This document shows, piece by piece, positions 17,160-27,948 of a stretch of DNA of 64,000 bases. Position 1 is the first letter of the stretch; each line of letters opens with the position of its first letter. Both the position numbers and the translations under genes were made by a program. The notes below the pieces were generated by a model that was not told the origin of the DNA, ran no database searches, and saw nothing but the letters and a program-made list of their open reading frames with translations. Location: NCBI GenBank assembly GCA_041402045.1, contig JAWKSZ010000016.1, positions 67,982-131,981 of the forward strand, given 5' to 3'. Origin of the DNA: JAGQRJ01 sp041402045. GTDB lineage: Bacteria; Planctomycetota; J058.

Positions 17160-19511
17160 GTGAGCCTCGACGACGCGGACGGGACCCCCGCCCGCGCGCC
17201 CCTGGGCTGCGCGCTGTTCGCCGCGCTGCTCCTGGTCACGAGCCTGCTCGGGATCCAGGCGCAGGTGCCCGGCTTCGGAGCCCTCGTCGCGGACTCCCCG
17301 CGACGGGTCACCAGCGCGCTGGGCGTCGCGCTCCTCGTCTCGGCTCTGATCGGGCTGGCGACGGAGCGTCGCCGCCTCAGCGCGGGGTGCAGGAATCGGG
17401 GCGCTCCTGCTGGGGTTGCTCGGGCTGACGCAGTTCGGCCTCGGGGTCGATCTCCCCTGGGACTCCTGGGTGTTGCCGGGGAGCACGGCTTCCCGGTCGC
17501 CGATGTCGTTGACCACGGCCTGCGTGCTGTTGGCGCTCAGCTCGGGGGCGCTGATCCTCGCGCGCCGCGGCCGACTGACATCCAGCGCTCCGTGGTCGCC
17601 CTGCTCGGGATCAGCGCGATGGTCGTCGCGGTGATCACGCTCTGGGGGTTCGTCGCGCACTCCGAGGCGACCTACGGCTGGGGCCACTTCGCGCGCATGA
17701 GCCTCTACACCACGGAGTGCGTCACCGCCCTCGCCGTGGGCTACACGATCACGGCGCTGCGCGGAGGCGACGTGGACGGGCGCGCCCTGGCTAGCGGCAC
17801 CGTGGCCCTGTTCGCCGTGTTCGGGCTCTGGCAGGCCCAGGTCATGGCCGAGCGCCGCGAGCAGCTCGACACCTGTCGGCTCCGGGCGAAGGAGGCCGCG
17901 GCCATGGTGCAGCGCGAGATCGCTGACCGCCTGGGCGCGCTCGAGGCGTTCACCCAGGTCACCGCGGCCCCGGAGGGGTGGGGCAGCGGACACGGCTTCG
18001 ACGTCGCCGCGGGGCGGCTGCTGGAGGAGGTGGGGATCCAGCAACTGTGGTGGCTGGACCGCGAGTCCGAGTTGCTGTGGTCGCTGCCCAGCGGGACCCC
18101 GTTCGCGCTGGACCCCAGCGATCCGCGCTGGGGGACCCTCGAGCTCGCGGCGAACCGGGGGCGCTCGGCGATCTCCACCGTGTTCGACGGCGCCCGCGGC
18201 GAGCGGGCGATGTTCATCGCGGCGCCGCTCAAGCTCGCGCGCGTCCCCGCCGCCGCGGGCTCGCCTCAAACTCAGGGAGTGCTCGTGGGCTCGCTCAACG
18301 CCAGCCACCTCGCCCGCCGCGAGCGCAACGCCCAGCGAGCCAGCGGCTACGTCCTCGTCGTGGAGAACGAGGGCTCACCTCTGGCGGGGAGCGCGGCGGA
18401 GGAGGCTTGGGAACAAGGCTGGGAGGCGAGCGAGTCCTTTGGGGTGGGAGGTCGAGCGTGGACCGTACGCCTGTGGCCGAGCAAGGAGCGCCTGCTCGCC
18501 GTGCGCTCGCTGCTGCCGGAGATCGTGCTGGCCCTGGGGATCGTGCTCTCGCTGGGGTCCTCGGTCCTGCTCCAGGTCGGTCAGCGCGCCCAGCGCCAGG
18601 CCGAGCTCGCGTACGCCGCGCGCGCCGACGCGGAGCAAGCGCGGAGCGAGGCCGAGCGGCACCGCACCGCCGCCGAGCGCGACGCCGCCGAGCTCGCGCG
18701 GATCAACGAGAAGCTCGAGGTCGAGATCCAGGTGCGGACCGAGCACGAGGTCGAGCTGCGCCGGCGGCGCGAGGAGCTCCTGCGCTCCAACGCCGACCTG
18801 GAGCAGTTCGCCTACGTCGCCGCCCACGACCTGCGCTCCCCCCTGCGCGCGATCACTCAGCTCGCGGGCTGGATCGCGGAGGACCTCGGCGACAAGCTGC
18901 AGGGCGAGCCCAAGGAGAACATGGACCTGCTCCTGGCCCGGGTGAACCGCCTGGACATGCTCCTCGACGGGCTGCTGAGCTACTCCCGGGTGGGTCGCCG
19001 CGCCTACGACCTGGAGGTCGTCGACCTGCAGAAGGTCGTGGACGACCTCGGGCTCGTGCTCGACGTCCCCGAGGGGATCGAGGTGCGCAGCGCCCGCGCG
19101 CTGCCCACGGTGGAGACCGTGCGCGTGCCCCTGGAGACGGTCCTGCGCAACCTCGTGGGCAACGCGATCAAGCACCACGACCGCGAACACGGCCAGGTCG
19201 TGATCGACTGCGAAGAGCTCGAGCGCGAGTACCGCTTCGTGGTCGAGGACGACGGCCCGGGGATCCCCGAGCGCTACCGTGAGAAGGTGTTCAAGTTGTT
19301 CAGCACACTCAAACCTCGAGACGAGGTCGAGGGGAGCGGCATGGGCCTGGCGATCGTGAAGAAGAAGGTCGAGCGGCTGGGCGGGAGCGTCCGTTTGGAG
19401 GACTCGTCCCTCGGTCGCGGGACGCGCTTCGTGTTCACCTGGCCCAAGCGCCCGCAGACGGCGCGCCTGCGCACCCTCCCCAACCCCTTGCCTGCCGGAG
19501 ACCTTGCATGA
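17160..19511 (+). CDS. Membrane histidine kinase with phytochrome-type kinase core
   Basis: About 783 residues from GTG 17160, 11 bp after the regulator. The N-terminal third holds several hydrophobic segments (a multi-span sensor), then an extracytoplasmic or CHASE-like sensor region (about 260-440), another transmembrane segment near 450-475 (PEIVLALGIVLSLGSSVLLQ), a coiled coil, and the kinase: phospho-His in LEQFAYVAAHDLRSPLRAI, N-box VLRNLVGNAIKHH, G1 box VEDDGPGIPE and G2 GSGMGLAIVKK. Between about 17390 and 17575 the protein-like sequence sits in another frame (GLTQFGLGVDLPWDSWVLPG), so two compensating shifts change that stretch without closing the frame. It ends inside an ATGA overlap with the next receiver gene. 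Confidence 0.88.
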   Translation: MSLDDADGTPARAPLGCALFAALLLVTSLLGIQAQVPGFGALVADSPRRVTSALGVALLVSALIGLATERRRLSAGCRNRGAPAGVARADAVRPRGRSPLGLLGVAGEHGFPVADVVDHGLRAVGAQLGGADPRAPRPTDIQRSVVALLGISAMVVAVITLWGFVAHSEATYGWGHFARMSLYTTECVTALAVGYTITALRGGDVDGRALASGTVALFAVFGLWQAQVMAERREQLDTCRLRAKEAAAMVQREIADRLGALEAFTQVTAAPEGWGSGHGFDVAAGRLLEEVGIQQLWWLDRESELLWSLPSGTPFALDPSDPRWGTLELAANRGRSAISTVFDGARGERAMFIAAPLKLARVPAAAGSPQTQGVLVGSLNASHLARRERNAQRASGYVLVVENEGSPLAGSAAEEAWEQGWEASESFGVGGRAWTVRLWPSKERLLAVRSLLPEIVLALGIVLSLGSSVLLQVGQRAQRQAELAYAARADAEQARSEAERHRTAAERDAAELARINEKLEVEIQVRTEHEVELRRRREELLRSNADLEQFAYVAAHDLRSPLRAITQLAGWIAEDLGDKLQGEPKENMDLLLARVNRLDMLLDGLLSYSRVGRRAYDLEVVDLQKVVDDLGLVLDVPEGIEVRSARALPTVETVRVPLETVLRNLVGNAIKHHDREHGQVVIDCEELEREYRFVVEDDGPGIPERYREKVFKLFSTLKPRDEVEGSGMGLAIVKKKVERLGGSVRLEDSSLGRGTRFVFTWPKRPQTARLRTLPNPLPAGDLA

Positions 19512-19939
19512 CCGTTCCCGAGACCGTGACCCTCCTGATCGTCGAAGACGACGAGGTCGAGGCCAAGGGCATGCGCCGCGCGCTGGGGAAGGCACGCATC
19601 GCGAACCCGGTGATCTTCGCCAAGGACGGCGTCGAGGCGCTGGAGGTCCTGCGCGGTGAAGAGGGTCACGACCCGCTGACCAAGCCCTACCTCGTGCTCC
19701 TCGACCTGAACATGCCGCGCATGGGCGGGATCGAGTTCCTGGCGGAGCTGCGCGAGGACCCGATTCACAAGGACGCGCTGGTCTTCGTCCTCACGACCTC
19801 CAAGGAGGAAGAGGACCGCGTCCGGGCCTACGACCACAACGTCGCCGGCTACATCGTCAAGAACGACTTCGGCGCGGGGTTCCTCAAGGTCCTGGAGCTG
19901 ATCCAAACCTATTGGAGGGTCGTGGAGTTCCCGCTATGA
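19508..19939 (+). CDS. CheY-like single-domain response regulator (Rcp1-like)
   Basis: 143 residues, only a receiver domain: acidic pocket IVEDDEVE (11-18), phospho-acceptor Asp66 in YLVLLDLNMPRMGG, Thr/Ser in VFVLTTSKEEED and Lys117 in GYIVKND. The insertion around GEEGHDPLTKP and the ending FLKVLELIQTYWRVVEFPL are typical of the Rcp1 class that partners phytochrome-type kinases. Overlaps the kinase gene upstream and the hybrid gene downstream by four bases each (ATGA). Probable phosphate shuttle between the two kinases. Confidence 0.95.
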   Translation: MTVPETVTLLIVEDDEVEAKGMRRALGKARIANPVIFAKDGVEALEVLRGEEGHDPLTKPYLVLLDLNMPRMGGIEFLAELREDPIHKDALVFVLTTSKEEEDRVRAYDHNVAGYIVKNDFGAGFLKVLELIQTYWRVVEFPL

Positions 19940-21106
19940 GCGCGCCGCTGTTGATTCTCCTGGTCGAAGACGACGAGGTCGACCGCAAGGTCGTCGCGCG
20001 CACGCTCAAGCGCGCCGAGCTCGAGGCGCAGATCACCGAGGTGGGGAGCCTCGGCGAGGCGCGCGCGGCGCTGCAGAGCGAGGAGACCTTCGACTGCGTC
20101 CTCCTCGACTTCCGCCTCCCCGACGGGGTGGCGCTGGAGCTGCTCGCGGCCGACGACGAGGACGAGAGCTGGGCCGGGGTTCCGGCGCCCGTGGTCGTGC
20201 TCACCGGGCACGCCGAGCAGGCCCTGGCCGAGAAGTGCCTGCAAGCCGGCGCCCAGGACTACCTGGTCAAGGGCAGCTTCGACGACGACGCCCTGGCGCG
20301 CGCGATCCGCTACGCCCGCGAGCGCTGGCGCTTGAACCGCAGCCTGAAGCAGAAGGCGCGGGAGCTGCGCCGGACCAACGTCGAGCTGGAAGAGTTCGCC
20401 TACATCGTGTCCCACGACCTCCAGGAGCCGCTGCGCACCGCGAGCCGCCTCGCCGTGCGCCTGGGCGAGCACTCCGCCGACGTGCTCGACGACCGCGGGC
20501 AGGAATACCTCCGCCGGCTGAACGCGGCGACCCAGCGCATGAGCGCGCTGATCCGCGACCTGCTGACCCTGGCGCACGTGGGCAACGTCGACGCCAGCCA
20601 GCAGCGGGACCTGGACCTGCAGATCGAGCTGCAGTCGGTGCTCGAGGACCTGGAGGAGCGGATCCGCTCCAGCGGCGCGACCGTCGAGCTCGGGGAGCTG
20701 CGCCCGGTGCGCGGGGTCCCCTCGCTGATCCACCAACTGCTGGTGAACCTCGTGGGCAACGCGCTCAAATACCACAAGCCCGACGTCCCGCCGCGGGTGC
20801 ACGTGAGCTGCTCACGCAAGCGCCGGGGTGGGTCCTGCTCGAGGTGCGCGACGAGGGGATCGGGTTCGAGCCCGAGCACGCGGACCTGGTGTTCATGCCC
20901 TTCAAGCGACTCAAGCCCAAGGCCTACGAAGGCACCGGGATCGGGCTCCCGATCTGCAAGAAGATCGTGGAGCTGCACGGGGGGCGGATCAAGGCCAGCG
21001 GCGCGTCGGGCGAGGGGGCGACGTTCTCCTGCCTCCTGCCCGCGCCGCTCCGGCCCGACTCCAGCAAGCGCCTCGGGACCGAGGTCGCCGAGGAGAGCCG
21101 GTCTGA
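19936..21106 (+). CDS. Receiver-histidine kinase hybrid (receiver first), frameshifted
   Basis: An N-terminal receiver (Asp58 in CVLLDFRLPDG, Lys112 in DYLVKGS) is joined by a coiled coil to a HisKA domain with His160 in LEEFAYIVSHDLQEPLRTA, then N-box LLVNLVGNALKYHKP. A frame change near 20822 separates this from the ATPase G1/F/G2 boxes (LLEVRDEGIGFEPEHADLVF, GTGIGLPICKKIVELHGG). A further missing base near the end would bring the frame to the TGA at 21104-21106, before the hairpin at 21155; otherwise the frame would run through that hairpin. ATG 19936 overlaps the preceding stop. It is soluble, with no transmembrane segment, and probably takes phosphate or signals from the CheY-like protein. 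Confidence 0.82.
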
Positions 21107-21154
21107 GCCGGGTCGGCGCGCCGGTGCGCAGCCGCCGCGTCGTGAGCGTATGCA

Positions 21155-21185
21155 ACTGCCTGCGACCGGTTCGGTCGCAGGCAGT
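21155..21185. terminator. Perfect 14-bp hairpin between convergent genes
   Basis: ACTGCCTGCGACCG pairs with CGGTCGCAGGCAGT around GTT. It sits between the rightward phosphorelay operon and the leftward DUF1328 gene and ends 3 bp before that gene's stop, so it can serve both. Confidence 0.8.
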
Positions 21186-21188
21186 CGT

Positions 21189-21379
21189 TCAGGCGGGTCT
21201 CGCTCGGGCGGCGGCGCCCGCAGCGCGGAACGTGTTGGCCAAGAGGCCGAGCACGAACACGATCGCGAACACGACGAACAGGATCTTGGCGATCCCTGCA
21301 GCCGCACCGCGATGCCTCCGAAGCCGAGGACAGCGGCGATCAGCGCCAGGGCGAGAAACGTTAGTGACCAGTACAACAT
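21189..21379 (-). CDS. DUF1328 small membrane protein (YtjA-like), frameshifted
   Basis: ATG 21379 is preceded by AAGGAG. The product begins MLYWSLTFLALALIAAVLGF, continues GGIAGAAAGIAKILFVVF after restoring one G missing near 21312, and ends ARARPA. This is the YtjA/DUF1328 pattern: about 60 residues, two transmembrane helices, glycine and alanine rich. Function unknown; family members are often stress-regulated. As written the frame is broken by the single-base loss. A perfect hairpin lies directly after the stop. Confidence 0.8.
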
Positions 21380-21502
21380 GGTGTGCTCCTTGTGAGTTCG
21401 AGCCAGCGAACGGCGAGCGCCGTGCCAGCTCCGGGTGGGTTGTCTGGCGGTCATGGTGCAAGCCGTACGCCGAGGCCTAAGTCGCGTGACGCGGAGGCTC
21501 GC

Positions 21503-23008
21503 CTGAGTTCTCGGGTCAGCGCTGTCGCTCCCACGTCACGTCCGCGCCGCGCGTGGGCGCTCCTCGCCTGCCTGTGGCTCCTGGGCTCGTGGCAGGTCGG
21601 GGCTCAAGACGCGATCCCTCCCAAACCGGGCAACGCCCGAGCGCCGACGGCGACGACGGAGGCGAGGTCGACCCCGAGGACCGCGAGCCCGAGTACGGCG
21701 ACCAGCCCGCGGATCTGGGCGAGGACGGCGGCGACCCCGCGCTCCCCGACCCGATCGACGAGCCCCTCGAGGGGTGCACGAAGAGACCCTGGAGGAGGTC
21801 GAGCGCGAGCGCGCCTGGGGCGCCGGGGACGACGGCCACCGCACCTACCTCGCGGGGGAGGCCGTGGACACCGAGGTCCTGGGGACCAGGTCGAGCTGCC
21901 CAAGCGCGACCGCGGCAAGGTCCTGGCGATCTCGCTCGGGATCAGCGCCTACGCACCCACCCTGGGAGGCAACACGCTCCTGCCCTTCGTGGCGCTCTAC
22001 GGGCTGTATCGCAATCAAACCCACCACCTGCGCGTGCTGGCGAGCGGCGTGTTCAACGAGGTCGACTACGACCGCTCCTTCGACGGGCCGCTCCTGGCCG
22101 CGCACCTGGAGAGCTACACGGTGCCGGTGCCGAGTCAGGAGGTCAGCCGCGGACGTCAGGTGCGCGCCAGCAGCCTCTACTGGGGCGACGGCTCGGCGTG
22201 GTTGGGCGGGGGGTACCGCTGGCGGCTTCCGCCCTATGCCATCGACAACGACCTGCGGGTCGGGCTCTACTACCGCGCGGGGTTCGAGTACTACAAGGAC
22301 TCGAGCGACACCCCGACGGGCTGGTGCTGCCAAGGACACCCTGGCCCACGGGATCCAGCTCCGGGTGCGCGCCGACTCCCTGCTGCGGAACCTCATGGAG
22401 CTGCCCCACCTGGGGTGGGCGGCCGGGTTCGACGTGTCCTTCGTGCGGCGCGACCGCTGGCGGGACTTCGGCAACCCGATCAGCGGCACGACCGTGGACT
22501 CGGAGGACACCCGGGACGCCCTCAAGATCTCGGCCTACGATGCTCGCGGCCCTGCCGCTGCCCGGGCTCTCGGAGCGGCACCGCCTGCTCGCGCGCGTCT
22601 ACGGCGGCTGGGCCCCCGAGGGCAACCTCGATCGCTTCAGCGCGTTCCGGGTGGGGGGCGGGCCGATACCCACCGAGTCCTACGACCTGGCGCGGGTGCC
22701 CTTGCCCGGGGCGCTGTTCGACCAGTTCCCCCTCGAGCGCTACGTGATCACCTCCCTCGATGCGCTTCGAGCTGGCGTTCTTCAGCTTCGTCCACGGGCG
22801 CGCGAGCTTCCTGCGCGCGCGCAGCGCGACCCGCGACCAGCGGGGGACGTATGCGGACCTCGAGGGGGTGACCCTGTCGGCGGGCTTCACCACGGGCTTC
22901 GTGTGGGAGTCGCAACTGTTCTTCGAGGTGACCCAGGACCTCAACGGTGTGACCCGCGACGGCACCGGCGGCACGACGTTCCTCCTCCAGTGGTCCAAGA
23001 GCTTCTGA
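21503..23008 (+). CDS. Outer-membrane beta-barrel protein, heavily frameshifted
   Basis: Pieces in alternating frames form one protein: a signal peptide (RRAWALLACLWLLGSWQVGA, near 21540-21605), an acidic linker (GEVDPEDREPEYGDQ, DPALPDPIDEPLEG), then strands rich in aromatic and alternating residues: LAISLGISAYAPTLGGNTLL, PFVALYGLYRNQTHHLRVLA, LRVGLYYRAGFEYYKD, RLLARVYGGWAPEGNLDRFS, and a last strand ending FLLQWSKSF with C-terminal Phe, the usual barrel-assembly signal. Frame changes occur near 21640, 21775, 21890, 22325, 22540 and 22760. The start is uncertain; CTG 21503 is only the in-frame limit. Probably an outer-membrane porin-like or surface protein; substrate unknown. Compact neighbours show no operon partner. 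Confidence 0.65.
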
Positions 23009-23113
23009 CCCGCGGGCCCCGCCCCGCGCACTGCACGGGACGCGCGTGTCCCTTCGTGAGGCAAGGCCGACGCAGGCGTGTCCTAGAACTGCCTCAGAGG
23101 ACAGCGCTTAGCT

Positions 23114-23131
23114 TCGGCACGGGATCTGCGA
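23114..23131 (+). promoter_or_regulatory. Candidate sigma-54 promoter upstream of the helix-bundle genes
   Basis: CGGCACG (GG at 23116-23117), then GGAT, then CTGC (GC at 23128-23129): spacing GG-N10-GC is exact and GGCACG matches the -24 core. The first T of both boxes is C. A start near 23141 leaves about 20 nt of leader with AGGAG before ATG 23161. Confidence 0.45.
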
Positions 23132-23160
23132 CTCCTGAGAAACACCCCCAGGAGCCACTC

Positions 23161-23637
23161 ATGCAGACCCTCGACCCTCGCAACTTGACCGGAGAGCAGC
23201 TCGGCACCCTCGAGCGCTTGACCCAGGCGTGCCTGGACCTCGCTCGTATCGATCGCGAGGCTGCGCGCAAACTCGAGGGCCCCGCGGCGCAGCTCCACCC
23301 CCGCGGCGCCGCGGGGTTGCTCAAGACCTTCGCCAGCGAGGCGGAGCGCGCCAGCGTCCGCTTGGCCGACCTGGCCGCCGTCGGCGACGCTCGAGCCCTT
23401 GGCGGCCGGAGCTGGGGCGACGTCGCCGCCGACTTCGAGGGAGCCAACGGCTACGCGGTCCTGCTCGAGGTCGAGCAGGCCCACGGGCGGCTGGTGCAGC
23501 TCCTGGGCGAGAAGGTCCTGGCCCACGCCGACGACGGCCTGGGCGCGACCCTGCTCCAGGAATACGCCAAGGCGACCGCGATCTGCGACCGCGTGCGCTC
23601 CCTGCGCGTGGCGTCCCGCGAGCCCCTCGCCTCCTGA
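23161..23637 (+). CDS. Helical-bundle protein, possibly DUF2383-like
   Basis: 158 residues, almost wholly alpha-helical by pattern: LTGEQLGTLERLTQACLDLA, ARIDREAARKLEG, KTFASEAERASVRLADLAA, GYAVLLEVEQAHGRLVQLLG, LLQEYAKATAICDRVRSLR. It has the same size and helical periodicity as the next gene, a clear PA2169/DUF2383-type four-helix bundle, and looks like a divergent partner. Cytoplasmic; no catalytic residues visible. ATG 23161 has AGGAG upstream, and a sigma-54-like promoter lies about 30 bp further up. Next gene starts 43 bp downstream with its own Shine-Dalgarno (AAAGGAAG). Confidence 0.65.
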   Translation: MQTLDPRNLTGEQLGTLERLTQACLDLARIDREAARKLEGPAAQLHPRGAAGLLKTFASEAERASVRLADLAAVGDARALGGRSWGDVAADFEGANGYAVLLEVEQAHGRLVQLLGEKVLAHADDGLGATLLQEYAKATAICDRVRSLRVASREPLAS

Positions 23638-23680
23638 ACCCCACCTCCTGAACCCCTCCCCCCCAGAAAGGAAGAAACCC

Positions 23681-24148
23681 ATGGAGACTCTGCTCGACCT
23701 GAACCAAACCACCATCGAGGCTGCCCAGGACCTGGTCCGCTACACCAAGGGCAGCGCCGACTTCTACCGTGAGGCGGCTGGCGTCGTGAAGAGCCCCGTG
23801 CTCGAGCGCGCCTTCCGCAACCTGGCCGAGACCCGCGGCCGTCACAGCGGCGAGCTGGGCAGCCACCTCAAGCTCAACGGCGCCGAGGTGCCCGAGACCG
23901 CGAACCTGCGCGACCGCATGCACGAGACCTGGACCAAGCTCCGGGGCATGCTCAACGGCGGCGACAACTACGTCCTGCTGATCGAGGCCGAGCGCGCCGA
24001 GGACCGGATCAAGGCTGCCTACGAGCAGTTGATCAAGGACACCGCCGGTTCCGCCCTGAGCCCGGTGCTGCACGCGCAGTACGCCGAGGTCAAGGCTTCC
24101 CACGACGAGATCCGCAACACCCGCGACATGTTCGCGGCCACCCGGTAA
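23681..24148 (+). CDS. PA2169-like four-helix-bundle protein (DUF2383)
   Basis: 155 residues: LLDLNQTTIEAAQDLVRYTK, GSADFYREAAGVVKSP, RAFRNLAETRGRHSGELGSH, then MHETWTKLRGMLNGGDNYVL, IEAERAEDRIKAAYEQLIKD and LHAQYAEVKASHDEIRNTRD. This is the pattern of the PA2169/DUF2383 family of ferritin-like four-helix bundles. The repeated acidic residue plus His positions (RGRHSGE, KASHDEI) could bind metal, but this is not shown. In other bacteria such genes accompany stress and general response genes. Followed at once by a strong hairpin. Confidence 0.85.
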   Translation: METLLDLNQTTIEAAQDLVRYTKGSADFYREAAGVVKSPVLERAFRNLAETRGRHSGELGSHLKLNGAEVPETANLRDRMHETWTKLRGMLNGGDNYVLLIEAERAEDRIKAAYEQLIKDTAGSALSPVLHAQYAEVKASHDEIRNTRDMFAATR

Positions 24149-24154
24149 TCGACC

Positions 24155-24180
24155 GGGCCGGGGGCTTCGGTCCCCGGCCC
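24155..24180 (+). terminator. Hairpin terminator after the DUF2383-like gene
   Basis: Perfect 9-bp stem GGGCCGGGG / CCCCGGCCC with an 8-base loop, starting 7 bp after the stop. Only 33 bp remain before the sugar-transferase ATG, so it may act as an attenuator for that gene. Confidence 0.6.
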
Positions 24181-24212
24181 GCCACCGCACCGCACACCTG
24201 GAGACACCCACC

Positions 24213-24905
24213 ATGTCCGCCCTGATCACCACCCCCTCGACCTACTCGCTCCCCGCGCCCGCGACCCTCCCGATCCGCGTGCCCTCGCTCCCCACGAACA
24301 CCCACCCGGTCTACCTGGCCGCCAAGCGCGGGCTGGACGTGGTGGGAGCCCTGGCCGGGATCCTGCTGCTCTCGCCGGTGCTGCTGCTCGTCGCGCTCCT
24401 GATCAAGATCGATGACGGCGGCCCCGTGTTCTTCACCCAGACGCGCGTCGGCAAGGGCGGGCGGCTGTTCACGTTCTTCAAGTTCCGCAGCATGTGCGTC
24501 GACGCCGAGGCCAAGCGCGAGGCGCTGAAGGCGCAGAGCGAGGACGAGACCCGGTTCAAGATGAAGCGCGACCCGCGGATCACCTGGATCGGCGCCTGGA
24601 TCCGGCGCCTGAGCATTGACGAGCTGCCCCAACTGTTCAACGTGCTGCGTGGCGACATGACCCTGGTCGGCCCGCGCCCCGCGATCCCGGAGGAGGTCCT
24701 GGACTACACCCCGGAGGACGCCAAGCGCCTGAACGTGGAGCAGGGTCTGACCTGCCTGTGGCAGGTCGGCGGACGCTCGCTCCTCGACTTCGAGCAGCAA
24801 ATGGAGCTCGATCGCGACTACGTGCGGACCCGCTCGCTGTGGCTCGACCTCAAACTCCTCGTCCTGACCGTGCCCGCGGTGGCCACCGGACGCGGCGCCT
24901 ACTAA
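24213..24905 (+). CDS. Bacterial sugar transferase (monotopic phosphoglycosyl transferase)
   Basis: 230 residues. A long polar N-terminus is followed by the family's core: KRGLDVVGALAGILLLSPVL (re-entrant membrane helix, about 39-64), then GGPVFFTQTRVGKGGRLF, FFKFRSMCVDAE, and the catalytic Asp136-Glu137 in RRLSIDELPQLFNVLRGDMT followed by LVGPRPAIPEEV. Such enzymes transfer a sugar-1-phosphate from UDP-sugar to polyprenyl phosphate, the first step of exopolysaccharide or O-antigen repeat assembly, on the cytoplasmic side of the inner membrane. The sugar is not predictable. It stands alone here without other polysaccharide genes. An orphan priming enzyme next to helix-bundle stress proteins is unusual. 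Confidence 0.93.
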   Translation: MSALITTPSTYSLPAPATLPIRVPSLPTNTHPVYLAAKRGLDVVGALAGILLLSPVLLLVALLIKIDDGGPVFFTQTRVGKGGRLFTFFKFRSMCVDAEAKREALKAQSEDETRFKMKRDPRITWIGAWIRRLSIDELPQLFNVLRGDMTLVGPRPAIPEEVLDYTPEDAKRLNVEQGLTCLWQVGGRSLLDFEQQMELDRDYVRTRSLWLDLKLLVLTVPAVATGRGAY

Positions 24906-24927
24906 GACACCCCCCTTCCCCCACCCA

Positions 24928-24958
24928 GCCGAGCCGCAAGCGGCGCGAGCGGCTCGGC
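24928..24958 (+). terminator. Hairpin terminator after the sugar transferase
   Basis: GCCGAGCCG pairs with CGGCTCGGC across a 13-base loop, 23 bp after the stop. Confidence 0.55.
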
Positions 24959-25072
24959 CCGTCGGCCAGGGCCGTCGCGGGCAGCGACGGGGTACTTAGG
25001 GACACCCCCTCCCGGGAGGGGACGACGCTGTCCCACTCCTTGCATAACCCCACACACCGCCACTCTTCTCGG

Positions 25073-25090
25073 CTGGCCTCGGGCTTGCTC
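25073..25090 (+). promoter_or_regulatory. Candidate sigma-54 promoter of the double-kinase gene
   Basis: CTGGC (GG at 25075-25076) and TTGCT (GC at 25087-25088) have the exact GG-N10-GC spacing. A start near 25100 gives a very short leader to ATG 25112, which fits the Shine-Dalgarno only barely, so this is tentative. Confidence 0.35.
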
Positions 25091-25111
25091 TCCAGGCGGG
25101 CGGAGGACCTA

Positions 25112-26926
<1,815 letters not shown>

Positions 26927-26930
<4 letters not shown>

Positions 26931-27845
26931 GGCCTGCGCGGGTCGCGCCGACCGCCCACGACGACCCTTGCTGGGTCGTGCTCTGGAACGAGCACGCGGG
27001 CACGGTCCAGGCCGGACGCCCGGTGCTGAACTGGGCCCGGGTGCACGACCACGAGCTGGTGCGCACCGAGGGCCCCGAGCACGCGGAGGAGGCCGCGCGC
27101 CGCGCGGCGAGCGCGGCTGCACCGTGGTCGCCGCCGGCGGCGACGGGACCCTGCACTGCGTGGTCAAGGGCCTGCTCACCGCCGACGCCCCCTGCCCCGT
27201 CTGGGGATCGTGCCCCTGGGCACGGGGAACGACTTCGTGCGCAGCCTGAACTACCCCCAGGACGTGCTCGAGGTGCTCGCGCTCCTCGACCGCGGCGCCA
27301 CTCGCCCCGTGGACGCGATCGAGGTCTCGACCCCCGAGGGCGAGCACGTGTGCCTGAACGTGGCCTCCGCCGGGGCCGCGGGCGCCCTGGCCGAGGAGAT
27401 CGACGCCGCCAGCAAGCAGCGCTGGGGCCCCTTGGCCTACGTGTGGAACGGCGTCGCCCGCGCGCTGGGCGCGCAGCCCTTCGGCGTCGAGCTGCGCCTG
27501 GACGGGACGCTCGCCTTCCAGGGCGAGGCCCTGAACCTGGTGGTGGCCAACGGGGCCTTCGCCGGCGGCGGCTACAAGGTCGCCCCCGAGGCCCAGGTGG
27601 ACGACGGCCTGCTCGAGGTGCACCTGATCCGACCCTGCGGGACCCTGCGCCGCTGTGACCTGGTCGCCCGGCTGGCCGCGGGGACCCTCGAGGCCAGCGA
27701 CGTCGTCGAGAGCTTCCGCGCCCGCCGGATCGAGCTGCGGACCACGAGCGAGCAGCCCTTGAACCTCGACGGCGAGCCCGCCGGTCGCGCGCAGGCCTTC
27801 GGCTTCAAGGCGCGCTCCGCCGCGCTGCGGGTGATCGTGCCCTGA
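26927..27845 (+). CDS. Diacylglycerol/YegS-type lipid kinase, frameshifted
   Basis: DAGK-catalytic family enzyme. The first strand reads CWVVLWNEHAGT; after a frame change near 27115 follows CTVVAAGGDGTLHCVVKGLL (nucleotide-binding GGDGT), and after another near 27203 GIVPLGTGNDFVRSLN, both hallmark motifs. The rest is intact: VNVAS-like CLNVASAGAAGALAEEID, NLVVANGAFAGGGYKVAPEA, VDDGLLEVHLI, and the terminal domain with LNLDGEPAG. Expected about 300 residues. The enzyme would phosphorylate a lipid (diacylglycerol, sphingoid base or similar) with ATP at the inner membrane. The start is uncertain: CTG 26927 would overlap the kinase stop as CTGA, as seen also at 41303; GTG 26978 would cut the first strand. 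Confidence 0.83.
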
Positions 27846-27948
27846 GGAGCCCCCGACCCGCCCCCCCCCTCCCGCTCCCTGGAAACACCGCTGGCATTCG
27901 CCTGGCGGCGCCGTAGCATCGGGCCCCTGAGCCGGAAAGGCGGGACCC

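Noticed and set aside
27891..27908. CTGGCA...TGGC before the class III aminotransferase as a sigma-54 promoter
   Set aside because: The -12 box is imperfect and an overlapping TAGCAT (27914-27919) explains the start equally well.
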